Shown one piece after another: positions 27,729 through 36,919 of a stretch of 64,000 nucleotides of DNA. The first letter of the stretch is position 1, and each line of letters begins with the position of its first letter. The translations under genes were made by a program, and so were the position numbers. The stretch is from Nemesobacter sp965249045 (GTDB lineage: Bacteria > Desulfobacterota_D > UBA1144 > Nemesobacterales > Nemesobacteraceae), in the NCBI GenBank assembly GCA_965249045.1, contig OZ252213.1, forward strand, positions 124,001 to 188,000, given 5' to 3'. Under the pieces are notes generated by a model that worked only from the letters and a program-made list of their open reading frames with translations, was not told the origin of the DNA and ran no database searches.

Positions 27729-27834
27729 CTCAGCACTCTCTTTCGCCCCGAGGGCAACGCTCATCGACTAAAGAGCCTGTTCCGGCAATGAAAAATCTTT
27801 AAATTCATGAAAATTCCCTTGCCCTTATCTTCAG

Positions 27835-28524
27835 ATGAAAAGGATATTACTGGGAATTCTAATGCTCGGGGTGATTTTCGCGGCGGGAATTTTCCTGTCG
27901 GAAAACATATCGAGGTTCGACGCCACAAGACCTACTTCCAAGACCCCAGCGCTTGAGCCGCTTGCGGAGCGGCTTTCAAGAGCAACTATCCCGGTCTTCG
28001 CTCCCATAGCTTCCGTAAAGGAAGCGCTTGAGAGCAGGACACCGAAAGAAGAGGTGGGTTCAAGGAAAGACAGTCTCGGAGAACATTTCGCGCGAAGCGA
28101 GCTGAGTTAGGACCTTAAGCGCTCTCCCCTGCGTGTATCGGGCAAAAAGGGAACGCTGAGCGTAGCAACCAAGTTAAGCGGAGAGGCCCGCGCGACGGGA
28201 GTTCTTCAACTGGTAAGAAAAATTGACGTAAGCGCGAGCGGCGACGTACTTGCAAGCGTCTCCCTCACCGCGCATCCGACCCTCAAGACTAACTGGCGGC
28301 TCTCCCCGAACCTCTCAGAAACAAAAATAGATATACAAAGGGCCGATATCCCGATAAAGCGCAGTTCGGTCCCGAAGCTCTCAAGAGGTTTCCACGCGGC
28401 GTGCGAGGACTTAAAACCCGCCCGCAGGTTTGTCGCGCACGGCGGCCGTGAAAGTTTTGTGATCGGCAAAGGAGTCGAGGCCCTAAGCCTGCGGGACATG
28501 ATGGAAACGGTTTCCGAACTCTGA
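27835..28524 (+). pseudogene. DUF4403-like gene fused to DUF4143 fragment, one in-frame TAG
   Basis: One continuous frame with a single amber codon (28108-28110). The first part has a signal anchor (RILLGILMLGVIFAAGIFL). The middle (SPLRVSGKKGTLSVATKLSG, DVLASVSLTAHPTLKTNW) resembles DUF4403 outer-membrane-associated proteins. From about 28360 it becomes the DUF4143 ATPase end (VPKLSRGFHAACEDLKPARR) and stops at 28524. The DUF4403 part is therefore 3'-truncated by the same piece of ATPase gene that is at 8201..8446. Confidence 0.6.
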
Positions 28525-28688
28525 GGAGACCCCATCCGCCGACCCCGCCTCTGGGGCGGGACAGGGAAGATTTTCCTGCGCCTGGAACCGGCGAAACGGA
28601 TCCGCTGCCGTGTTCGGTTAAAGCCAGCAAGAGCAACCTGCCCGCACCTTATGAATTCATGATTCGGGTTCCGTGGGTCCGGAAACGG

Positions 28689-29672
28689 TTATTTCCCTTT
28701 CGTTTTCTCCGCGACCCAGAGCAGAGCGTCTTTCGTACCCGACCAGTTTTTTCCGTTGAGGAATGTATAAATAACGGCCTCTTCCGGCGAACCGAGACCG
28801 TAGTATGTGGGCATGGACGCCGGCATCCGCCTCGCTCCGGTCAGAAGTTTCGGTACAAAGGGATTGGTTTCGAACGCATCGTCAAGGGCCGAGGCGGCGC
28901 GGGCGGAGTCCCCATCCCTCCTGAACAGCAGGAGGGCCATGTTCCAGCCCCATTCACCTAGGGACGGTTCCCTGTAAGTTTCCAAGATATCCTCAACGCC
29001 CGCCAGGTCGCCGAGGGCAAACAGCCTGGAGACCAGAAAGGAGCGCATTCCCTGGTTGTCATTGGGGTTCAGGCGGAGCATTTCCCTCAGGCGGGCGATC
29101 GATTCCTCCCTCTCCCCCATCTCCCACATGCATTCGGAAAGACCCGCGAGAGCCCGCATGTATGGACGCGTCCGCAGTATCCCCCAGAAATGCCCGGCCT
29201 CTTCGGTGAAAGCGTCCGGTCCGAGCTCAAGCCTGACCGTGTTTTCCCCGGCCGCCACGGCATGCTCGTAAAGGTTCCGCGCCTCGACGATATCCCTAGC
29301 TTCCTCCGCAAGAACCACCCAGGCGTCCGCGCAGAGATCCGAGAGGCCGAGAGCTTCTTTCGCCAGAGAGACTCTCTCGCGCCTGCTTCCGGCCTCCCAG
29401 GCATCGTACATGATATTCTGCGCGCGGCTAAGCAGGGAAAGTCTGCCGACATCGGACGCAGCGGCATCTCCATGGGCGGAAGGAAAGGCCATTGCCGCGA
29501 TCCGGGACATAACGGCTTCCATGGAACGGGGGGCCGGAAGACCATGATCAGGTTCCGCGCCTGACTCCGAAGGTACGGTTGACGCGGTCGCGGTTCCCCT
29601 AGATTTCCTTGACGTCTGGTTTTTCCGAACCCCGCTTTTGCGGTTCTTCCTGCGGTTCTTTTTCGTCGCCAT
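28689..29672 (-). CDS. ST7-like TPR protein, paralogue 3 (intact)
   Basis: A 327-residue protein with a very basic N-terminus and then SLLSRAQNIMYDAWEAGSRR, CADAWVVLAEEARDIVEARN, DAFTEEAGHFWGILRTRPY, LSECMWEMGEREES, LRLNPNDNQGMRSFLVSRL and the C-terminal ALLWVAEKTKGK. The good ribosome site GGAGGT is 8 bases before the ATG. It is the intact copy of the broken gene at 16300..17055 and a more distant relative of 15083..15949. Helical repeats suggest protein interaction; function unknown. Confidence 0.78.
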   Translation of the reverse strand: MATKKNRRKNRKSGVRKNQTSRKSRGTATASTVPSESGAEPDHGLPAPRSMEAVMSRIAAMAFPSAHGDAAASDVGRLSLLSRAQNIMYDAWEAGSRRERVSLAKEALGLSDLCADAWVVLAEEARDIVEARNLYEHAVAAGENTVRLELGPDAFTEEAGHFWGILRTRPYMRALAGLSECMWEMGEREESIARLREMLRLNPNDNQGMRSFLVSRLFALGDLAGVEDILETYREPSLGEWGWNMALLLFRRDGDSARAASALDDAFETNPFVPKLLTGARRMPASMPTYYGLGSPEEAVIYTFLNGKNWSGTKDALLWVAEKTKGK

Positions 29673-29961
29673 GCTTGTTCACCTCCGTATAACGCCGAAG
29701 CGGGCCCCAGGACTTCGGCTTTTCTTTTTGCCCCCGAATTATATTTTCCGTGGTTTCGAGTCTGAAGCCATAATCAGAAAAACCCGCCTCTCCAGACCAT
29801 ATCTTTTTTGATGCTCCATCGTTCCATCCGCGCCGCTACAGAAGCTTTGCCTGCACCTCCACAGGTACACGTCCACTATGCGCAGCGGCATGGTCAGCCT
29901 TCTATCTCCGCCGGGCTTCCACCGGCTGCCCCCGCCTTAGTTAGCTCGGCATTTTCTAATC

Positions 29962-30119
29962 TTAATTGTCGCACGATATCGTATTTTCACAAAATATTTT
30001 CTCTACCCGTCTGCGCTGACATCAATCACGCAGACTGATATTCTGCGTGATTCATCTTCGGACAAGACAGATTCCACACTCTTCTTCAATTCCCGAAAAT
30101 CGCGCGGCCGCATACCGGA
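29962..30119 (-). repeat. 158-bp repeat (copy 2)
   Basis: Partner of 8544..8701, gap-free. It covers the last 39 codons of the truncated nuclease-like gene and about 40 bases beyond its stop, so duplication extended past the gene. Confidence 0.8.
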
Positions 30120-30600
30120 AGGCAGCGGTTTAGAGTACCTTTCGCCAAACCAGAGAACTAGGTAGATACCGTACCCCCGGGCGGCCGAATCTCTCGTATA
30201 CAGGGCAATTAACTGGTTTCTAAGGGAACTAAACAAATCCCTGTTCCCGTTCTTTTTAATCTCTATGGGAACACGGAAATCCCCGTATGAAGCAACCACT
30301 ACGTCGGTTTTCTTGTCATTGGTATACTGCCCTTCGGGTTGGGCATCCAGCCCCCTCGGAAGAAGCTTTCGCAAGTCCGAAAGCAGAACATCTCGACAGG
30401 AATTTTCGTGTTTGGGGCTGCTGGGCCGCCCGTGGGAATCTTCGTTCCAGTACTTGCGCCAGTCATCCGCATTGTCCGTTTGAATTCTCTCAGCGATTTC
30501 ACTCAGCCGATCCGTCACCAAGGCCGCTAAGTCAGCGGCGTTGGCCGGCGCTCCATCGCTGAACGTCCGGCATACCCGCGTGATATCAGGATGGCGGTAA
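30003..30600 (-). pseudogene. PD-(D/E)XK-like nuclease gene, 5'-truncated
   Basis: The open frame runs from about 30600 (YRHPDITRVCRTFSDGAPAN) to TAG at 30003; a GTG at 30521 could start a 172-residue product. The segment KKTDVVVASYGDFRVPIEIK is the D-x(n)-ExK core of restriction-like nucleases, followed by LFSSLRNQLIALYTRDSAAR. The frame is cut at its 5' side exactly where IS21-like end sequences begin, so the N-terminal part was lost. The gene end is duplicated at 8544..8701. Confidence 0.6.
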
Positions 30601-30605
30601 CCATC

Positions 30606-30677
30606 TGCTTATTCCAGTTTATTCGGACACCAATTCCGATTGAATTCGGACACCAATTCCGAGCAAACGTGAACACC
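30606..30677. mobile_element. IS21-like terminal sequence
   Basis: Two tandem ATTCGGACACCAATTCCGA units are followed by ATTCCGAGCAAACGTGAACA (30656-30675) and the same TGA + pyrimidine-rich tail as at 26470. This is one end of the element family seen at 26425..26662, here without any transposase gene. Confidence 0.55.
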
Positions 30678-30906
30678 TGATCCTCTTTTTTTCTTCTTCC
30701 CGAAAACAGACTTTTACACGCCCTGTTTTTTTTCTGTCAAACCACTCTTCAGAACTGATCCACCTGTTGCCTTTGATACTTGAAACCACGGTGTATTTTT
30801 GCTGTAATCTTCCGTATAATTTATCAGGGATAAACGGAAAGAGGCTTAGGTTGCGTTGCGGAAAATTCTATGTAAGTTCCTCTGATCCGTAAAAACTGCG
30901 AACATA

Positions 30907-31209
30907 ATGAGTGTAAGAATAAACATACCAAAAAAGACAGTTGCGCAATTCTGCCGCCGTCACCACATAACACGACTTTCGCTCTTCGGTTCCGCGATCA
31001 GAGATGATTTCGGTCCTGACAGCGATATAGATGTATTGGTGGAATTTGAGACGGGCACGCGTGTCGGTTTTATTACACTTGCGGGACTGGAAATTGAACT
31101 AAGCGAAATTCTGGGCCGCAATGCGGAACTGCACACCGTAAAAGGACTTCACCCACGTTTTCGAGATGAAGTGTTGCGGTTGGCAGAGGTACAGTATGAG
31201 CAAGCGTGA
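30907..31209 (+). CDS. mntA: MntA-type nucleotidyltransferase antitoxin
   Basis: A 100-residue minimal nucleotidyltransferase with the signature LSLFGSAIRDDFGPDSDIDV (GS x10 DxD). Such proteins are the antitoxin of HEPN/MNT modules and inactivate HepT by AMP transfer. Its 3' end overlaps the HepT start by 14 bases. An upstream TGAAACCACGG box and TATAAT-like sequence (30826-30831) may drive the pair. Confidence 0.88.
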   Translation: MSVRINIPKKTVAQFCRRHHITRLSLFGSAIRDDFGPDSDIDVLVEFETGTRVGFITLAGLEIELSEILGRNAELHTVKGLHPRFRDEVLRLAEVQYEQA

Positions 31210-31530
31210 CGACCTTACGTGTATAACGGATATGCTCAGCCATGCGAAAGAAGCCGTGGATCTATTGGGAGAGACAAGCCGCGAGCAACTCGAAGACAAC
31301 AGGACACTGCAATTAGCACTAACACGACTGGTTGAGATAGTTGGGGAAGCCGCAAACCGCGTCTCTAAAACGACTCAGGGCGGTCATCCAGAATTCCTTG
31401 GCGTAAGATTGTCGGGATGCGCAACCGGCTGATTCATGGTTATGATATTACCGACACTGACATACTATGGGACACAATAACAAACGATCTTCCTCCTCTA
31501 ATTGCCAAATTAAACGAGTTAACGAACTAG
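31196..31530 (+). pseudogene. hepT: HepT HEPN toxin, frameshifted
   Basis: The ATG at 31196 lies inside the end of mntA. The frame reads CITDMLSHAKEAVDLLGETS, then LQLALTRLVEIVGEAANRVS. At GGHPE (about 31390) the reading moves by one base: the expected IPWRKIVGMRNRLIHGYD and ILWDTITNDLPPL continue in the other frame to TAG at 31528. The lost base (GAA-ATT reduced to GAATT) removes the catalytic RNRLIHGY (R-x4-H) motif. If the indel is real the toxin is dead and mntA is an orphan. Confidence 0.8.
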
Positions 31531-31620
31531 AAGCCGCGTAAAGAAGAGCATGAAACTAAAGTTTTCGGGGTTTATTATTTTTTTGGGAATCAGGTAAAAA
31601 AAGTCGTTTAGTCAGGATAA

Positions 31621-31900
31621 GCGGGTCTCTTTTCTTATTAACGGTCAAAACCTCTTCATGGCGTCAAAGAGGCTTTCGGCTGCCGATACCCTAATTACGA
31701 TGTCAGGAAACTATCCCGTTCCGTGTGTGAAAAACAGGGGTGGGGCGAACCTGTTTCCATTCATTTCCACACCGTCGTACATGAAAAGCAATGGAACGCT
31801 TCCTGGAGGCGCAAACTGGATGAAATGAATAAATGCCGGCATTGGTATTTACGGTATCAGTCCGAATGCTTTTCAAGCTTTGGCTTTATGGATAATCCGC
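31621..31900 (+). pseudogene. NYN-domain nuclease remnant
   Basis: VSFLINGQNLFMASKRL is the NYN start with the first aspartate changed to asparagine (usually FIDGQNLF). After a frameshift near 31675 the frame gives GCRYPNYDVRKLSRSVCEKQ and IHFHTVVHEKQWNASWRRKL, the next NYN strands, and it dies at the start of the PIF1-like gene on the opposite strand. The catalytic centre is incomplete. Confidence 0.65.
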
Positions 31901-31904
31901 AAAA

Positions 31905-33452
31905 CTACAACTGCTGTAATTCCAGAATACGATCTACACGGAACATCCGCTCATCTTTGCGCTTGGTGCAGTAGGCCCGCATGCCGGGGAAAGTCTTGCC
32001 CTTATAATTTTGCTGACCTGCCTCAATAGGCTTGACCACCCGTTTGGACTTGGTATCGTTAGGTTTGAGATAGATCATTTCCAATTGTGCATTATCCTTA
32101 ATCGCCCGCTCGATCATCGCCATTTTATCCTTGAGGGACAGAGCCTCTTCGGCTTTTTCGTAGGCATGGGAGACCAGGAACTTGTAGATGCGGTAGTCAG
32201 TTCTGATATGGTTTTTCTTTATGGGCGTTTTCAGCTGAACGCCTTCAAAGGAGGTGCAGCGGCTGAGCGCGACGTAGATTTGACCGCTTGCGAAGGTGCC
32301 GCGTCCTATGTCTATCACCACTCGGTCAAAGGTTTTGCCCTGACTCTTGTGAATGGTGAGCGCCCACGCAAGTCGGAAGGGGTACTGAGTGAAGCTTCCC
32401 ACGGGCTCCGAAACGATTTCCCCCTTGAGGACGGAAAAACGATAAACCTCCCACGTAAAGGGAGCGACCGATACCAGCCTGTCATTATCGCGCAACCGCA
32501 CGAGCAGATATGTTCCGCCCTTTTCCTCCTCCTCTACCGCTTCGATGATGCCGATGCTACCGTTAACCCAGCGGTTCTTTTGGTCGTTATTGAGCAGCAT
32601 GATCTGCGAACCGACCTTGAATCGCAGCTCGGTTTCGGTTGGAAAATATTCCATCCCGAAATCACCGTCCACCCGCGCTTCGCAGGCGTACATCTCTCCC
32701 TCAAGCGCGTTCAGGTGGTTTTTGTTGATCTCATCGGCTTTTTTATTGGTGGTGGTAAGGCTTACGGTGAAGTCGTCATCTTGCGGTTCTGTGTTAGGCG
32801 CGTAGCGCTGATTCAGTTCCTCCACGTCGGAATCTTCTACCGAGTTGTTACGAATCTTGTTAAGCAGATCGACAAAGCTCTTGTCTTTCTGACGGTACAC
32901 GGTTTCAAGCTCCACGATTTCCAGAGGAAAATCCTCCATCGCCTTGGCGCTGAAAAAATAAGGCGTCGCGTAATGCTTGCGAAAGATATCGCGCTCCTTA
33001 CTCATTACAACCGGCGGCAGCTGATACAGGTCACCCACAAACACCATCTGCACGCCGCCGAAGGGCTTGGAGCGTTTCGGGCCGTATGTCCGTAAAAACG
33101 CATCGATGCAATCAAGCAGGTCGGCTCTCAGCATGGAGACTTCATCAATGATTATCGTTGCGAGCTTCTTGTAGAGCTTGGGTTTTTTGGGGCGAATATT
33201 CTTTTTGCGGATTTTCTCCGGGGTAACGTCAATATAAAAATTAAAAAAGCGGTGGATGGTCTGCCCCATCACGTTTAACGCCGCGACTCCAGTGGGAGCC
33301 AGCACTACCGGCTTTTTCTCCGCGTGGCTGCGGAAATAATCAAGCAGGGTTGATTTCCCGGTTCCGGCCTTGCCGGTGATAAACAGGTTCGTGTCCGTTT
33401 CCTCCATTAAACGAAGTGCGCGGCGGAACTGGGGATTAAGATCAATTGTCAT
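31905..33452 (-). CDS. PIF1-like helicase with WYL domain
   Basis: A 515-residue SF1 helicase. Motif I is ITGKAGTGKSTLL (25-37), motif II TIIIDEVSMLRADLLD (about 105), motif III FVGDLYQLPPV, motif IV/V WALTIHKSQGKTFDRVVID, VI YVALSRCTSFEGV. Residues about 440-515 form a WYL-like domain (LEMIYLKPNDTKSKRVV and ERMFRVDRILEL), which binds ligands or nucleic acid. PIF1-WYL fusions occur in mobile and defence islands. It appears intact. Confidence 0.92.
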   Translation of the reverse strand: MTIDLNPQFRRALRLMEETDTNLFITGKAGTGKSTLLDYFRSHAEKKPVVLAPTGVAALNVMGQTIHRFFNFYIDVTPEKIRKKNIRPKKPKLYKKLATIIIDEVSMLRADLLDCIDAFLRTYGPKRSKPFGGVQMVFVGDLYQLPPVVMSKERDIFRKHYATPYFFSAKAMEDFPLEIVELETVYRQKDKSFVDLLNKIRNNSVEDSDVEELNQRYAPNTEPQDDDFTVSLTTTNKKADEINKNHLNALEGEMYACEARVDGDFGMEYFPTETELRFKVGSQIMLLNNDQKNRWVNGSIGIIEAVEEEEKGGTYLLVRLRDNDRLVSVAPFTWEVYRFSVLKGEIVSEPVGSFTQYPFRLAWALTIHKSQGKTFDRVVIDIGRGTFASGQIYVALSRCTSFEGVQLKTPIKKNHIRTDYRIYKFLVSHAYEKAEEALSLKDKMAMIERAIKDNAQLEMIYLKPNDTKSKRVVKPIEAGQQNYKGKTFPGMRAYCTKRKDERMFRVDRILELQQL

Positions 33453-33935
33453 GATTGGAATGAAGTTTTCTCCGAGAAGTTTCCGGTTTTTTTATTCGCA
33501 GCGTGATGTTTTCGCTCCTTTAACATGTTTTTCATATAAACGTCCAAAACGCGCGTTTCGGCTTTCCCGCTACTGAGAGCGCGCCATGCGCACGATCGGC
33601 GGTATCTTCCCCGCCGCCGTTTTTCACCAGTTTTAACACAGGGATCGGTTTGTCAGATTTCTTTTCCATTTCGCGTTACCGAGGCAAAAGAAACGGGGGC
33701 TCTCAAGGGAAGAACATATCATACCGCCTCCAGATTCTCCGTTACGTCTCACCGGAGTACATCTCCTTTCTGGCTTCCGTGTCTATAAAAACTTCTTGAT
33801 TTTTTCCGGTAAAAGCAGTAAATATACAGTGTCTCGGCTGCCATGCGTAGAGCGAGCATTCAAAGCCGTCACGGTTAGCCCGTGACGGCTTCAGCTTTTT
33901 TCAATTTACCCTCGAATTACATTTCTCCGCCTTAT
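33453..33935 (-). other. intergenic region with a dispersed repeat
   Basis: About 480 bases upstream of the PIF1-WYL gene and left of the IS30. It holds the sequence at 33732-33753 that is also present upstream of the truncated DUF6361 gene. No convincing coding frame. Confidence 0.4.
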
Positions 33936-35223
33936 CAACTCCGAAGTGCAACACCTTTAGCAAGAGATGATGCTCTCCGTGTATGGAACACAGTATAATC
34001 CTGCGGGCCTGTTTAGCAAGAACCCGGATGGCGGTTGCCGAAGGGAGGGCGTAGCCCGACCGAAGGCAAACGCCATCACATCTTCCAAAAACCCCCAACC
34101 ACCCCCACTCAATCATCCCATCTCAATCCCTCAGCACGAGGCCTCATTGAAAACCTCAGCCGGAGTCCTGTAATTCAAAACCTTCCGAGGCCTCCCGTTG
34201 AGCAGCTCTTCAACCCTCCTCACATCCTCCCCCAAAACCTCATGGAAATCACTCGCCTTGGGAAAGTACTGACGAACCAGCCCGTTTGTATGTTCATTGA
34301 GCCCGCGCTCCCACGAATGATACGGAGTCGCAAAGAAAAAACCCGTCCCAAGCTCCTGCGCTATCTTCCCGTGACCCGCAAACTCCTTCCCATTGTCAGA
34401 GGTGATCGTATGCACAACCTCCATGTAGGGCAAAAGCCTCTTCACCACCACCCCTCCCACTTCCTCCGAACTCTTTTCCTCCTACAAGCTGAAGAATCGC
34501 GAACTTCGAGGACCGATCAACGATTGACACCAAAGCCCCCTTATGGCCAGCACCGACGATCGTGTCCGCCTCCCAGTCTGTCTCCCACACGACCCTTCTC
34601 CTGCACTGCCCCCGGACGCTCGCTTATGTCGACACGGCCCGGTATATGCCCCCTGCCCGAATACTTAGACCCGCGAGCGTTGCGCTTCTTCCCCCGACGC
34701 CGCAGATGCTTGTAAAGATCTCCCCCATTGCGCTTGTCCTCCCACACGTGACGGTATATCCACTCCGCGCTTACCGAAACCACTTCATCGAGCCTGAGAC
34801 GTCCCGATATCTGCTCGGGACTCCACTGCATGGCAAGCTTGCCCTCCACTATTGCCCACATCCGCCCGGTCATCTTGCGAGGCACGGACGATGTCTCGCT
34901 TCTGCGCTCCCACGCCATGCGCTGCGCCTGGCTGAAACGGTAACCCCTGCCGCCGCTGTTGCGCCGAAGCTCCCGTGATATGGTTGAGGGGCTGCGACCG
35001 AGTTGCCTGGCAATCCCCCGGCATGAGAGCCCCTGCTTCCTGAGAAAGTAGACTTGCTGGCGCTCGGCAAAATCCAACTGCTTGTAACTTCCGGGCATGA
35101 CAACCTCCTGTTCTTGTCTCGGAGATTGTCACCTTTGCATTGATGTTTTTACAATACGTTTGAGAAAAACCTCAGATTCCGTAAACTCAAACCTTAACCA
35201 AGGTGTTGCACTTCGAAGTTGAA
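33936..35223 (-). mobile_element. IS30-family insertion sequence, decayed
   Basis: Imperfect terminal repeats TCAACTCCGAAGTGCAACAC (33937-33956) and, inverted at the right end, TCAACTTCGAAGTGCAACAC (35203-35222) bound the IS30-like transposase gene. The size (about 1.3 kb) is plausible for the family. The 170 bases between the left repeat and the transposase stop are longer than expected and contain a segment that recurs at about 43344, so the left end may be rearranged. Confidence 0.7.
34131..35098 (-). pseudogene. IS30-family transposase, multiply frameshifted
   Basis: N-terminal frame (34541..35098): QLDFAERQQVYFLRKQGLSC, IARQLGRSPSTISRELRRNS, QWSPEQISGRL, EWIYRHVW, typical IS30. The DDE region then appears in two other frames: WETDWEADTIVGAGHKGAL (34396..34590), then VVHTITSDNGKEFAGHGKIA and ATPYHSWERGLNEHTNGLVR (34131..34460). 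All catalytic motifs are present but in three frames, so there are at least two indels. Confidence 0.85.
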
Positions 35224-35262
35224 TGGGCCAAACCAATACCGATAGTTAATGGTTACAAACTT

Positions 35263-36005
35263 TTATTCCGTCTCCCAGAGCAACTGCAAAGGCACCGCAT
35301 AAAGACCTTCGCCAAATCGCAAACTCCTTTCTCCGTTATAAAGCACGACTCCGCAGGAAAAACGATCGCCCGCGGCGGCCTTGAGTTTGCGCAGCCCCCG
35401 AAAATCCGAATCTCTCACAGTGGCCGATGCCTTGACTTCAACCCCGGCAAGCGCGCTCGCCCCGCGTTCTATAACGATATCGACTTCCGCTCCATCTTTT
35501 TCCCGATAGTGAGAAAAAATGTGCGGTTGTCCGTGTCCGCTTAGCTGTCGACGCAGTTCCTGGAGCACCCATGTTTCAAGAAGATGACCGTAAAAGGGTC
35601 TGTTTGCCGAAAGCGCGGCGGCATTCATTCTCATAAGTGCGCAGGCAATACCCGTGTCGGCGATGTGAAGTTTTGGAGTCTTGACCAAGCGTTTCAGGTG
35701 ATTGGGGTGCCACGCCGGCAGTTTTTCCAGCAAGAACATTTTTTCCAGCAGAAAAAGATAATCATGAACCGTATTGCGGCTCAGTTTAAAAGACGAAGAC
35801 AGACCGTTTACGCTTAGAAGGCTTGCAGTCTGCGCGGCCGCCAAGGCAAGAAGCCTCGACAGAATTTCAGGTGAACGGATTGCGGCAATGTCACGTGAAT
35901 CGCGCTCTACAAGTATCTCGATATATTTCCTGTACCAGTCGGCACGTCTTTCTCCGGAGCGCTGAAGCGCAACCGGATACCCACCGGCGGCCACTTTGTC
36001 CATAA
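35263..36005 (-). pseudogene. DUF4143 AAA ATPase, C-terminal half (split by transposon)
   Basis: Encodes VIMDKVAAGGYPVALQRSGE, RADWYRKYIEILVERDSRDI, the winged-helix region and a C-terminal nuclease-like end (DGAEVDIVIERG, GVEVKAS). The missing N-terminal half is at 40733..41237. Joining 40733 to 36005 across one copy of the duplicated 8-bp target gives an uninterrupted 415-residue AAA/DUF4143 protein, with SPEMVIMDKVAAGGYP at the junction. Confidence 0.9.
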
Positions 36006-36013
36006 TAACCATT
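36006..36013. repeat. 8-bp target-site duplication, left
   Basis: TAACCATT immediately outside the left terminal repeat; identical to 40733-40740 outside the right one. Confidence 0.92.
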
Positions 36014-36264
36014 GGGGATTATATACTTAAGTCGCCAAACCCTCTTTTTCCCAACGATGTCAACATGTTGTGACACAGCGAAAAAACAGCAGAAAGCAGG
36101 TTACCTTGGGGGAAAAGCACTACTTGCACACCCCCTAGTTTCGTGTTTCGTAAGTGCTTGGGATTATTGGATTGTGATTTTGGGAAATTAGGGAATTCGG
36201 GGTAGGAGTCGGCAGGGTGACAGAGACGGGTTGCCCCGTGTTTAAAAAATTTAAGGAGAAGAAA

Positions 36265-36471
36265 ATGGAGAAAGGATTTATAGATAAATGGATCGAAGTT
36301 GGGATTTTAGAGAGAGATGCCGAGAACCGATTAAGGTTTACAGAGGAAGCCCATAAGTTTCTTTTGGCGAAGCAAGCGGAGAAACTTACTTTTCCTTCCT
36401 CTTTTCCTCGTCAATTTCTCGCTGATGAGGAAGAACCCGATCTTCCAACATCATATACCACTGGTCGCTAG
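36265..36471 (+). CDS. small cargo protein of unknown function
   Basis: A 68-residue protein starting at the ATG at 36265, which has AAGGAG 8 bases upstream (the GTG at 36217 has none). The N-terminal KGFIDKWIEVGILERDAENR is helical and charged. Its last 86 bases overlap the end of the convergent gene 36386..36679. First gene of the transposon cargo. Confidence 0.5.
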   Translation: MEKGFIDKWIEVGILERDAENRLRFTEEAHKFLLAKQAEKLTFPSSFPRQFLADEEEPDLPTSYTTGR

Positions 36472-36679
36472 TTTCTTTTACCCAGAATTCTAGGTTGGCG
36501 AGACCCTCATCGACAGGGAACTTGAGGACTATCTGTCTTCCATCTAAAAGCTGGGCAATTAACAAGAACTCATAAGGATCTGGTGCCAGTTGAACGAAGC
36601 ACTTTCTGACAGGAAAGTAACTCTTTGATTCTTTCGCCTTGCTAATTATCTCTTCTAATTCTCTACGCTTCTTTGTCAT
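36386..36679 (-). CDS. small cargo protein of unknown function
   Basis: A 97-residue protein with coiled-coil-like N-terminus (RELEEIISKAKESKSYF) and a beta-rich middle (YEFLLIAQLLDGRQIVLKF). No family recognised. No good ribosome site before the ATG. It overlaps a convergent small gene at its 3' end; both may be real in this compact element. Confidence 0.5.
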   Translation of the reverse strand: MTKKRRELEEIISKAKESKSYFPVRKCFVQLAPDPYEFLLIAQLLDGRQIVLKFPVDEGLANLEFWVKETSDQWYMMLEDRVLPHQREIDEEKRKEK

Positions 36680-36688
36680 AAGCAGATT

Positions 36689-36919
36689 GTGGTTTTCTGT
36701 TTCGTTTTGACCCTAGCAGTCTTCTTCTGCTTTTTTTCCTTGCTCGGGTCTCTGGGTTTGGGATGGTTTGCGAAGAAAGATTGGACAATCTCTTCCATCG
36801 AGGCGTTGATGGGTTCTATGAGTTTTTCTTTCTTTGGCATGGGGTTAAGAAGTTTCTATCTGATCCATCAAGAGATTAAAGTGAAAAAGGTTGAAATATC
36901 CACAGTTGTCGCATACTAA
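36689..36919 (+). CDS. possible small membrane protein
   Basis: A 76-residue frame starting at GTG, with two hydrophobic segments (FVLTLAVFFCFFSLLGSLGL and MSFSFFGMGLRSFYLI). Start and expression are uncertain; its 3' part overlaps the zinc-ribbon gene on the other strand by 75 bases. Kept at low confidence. Confidence 0.3.
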   Translation: MVFCFVLTLAVFFCFFSLLGSLGLGWFAKKDWTISSIEALMGSMSFSFFGMGLRSFYLIHQEIKVKKVEISTVVAY

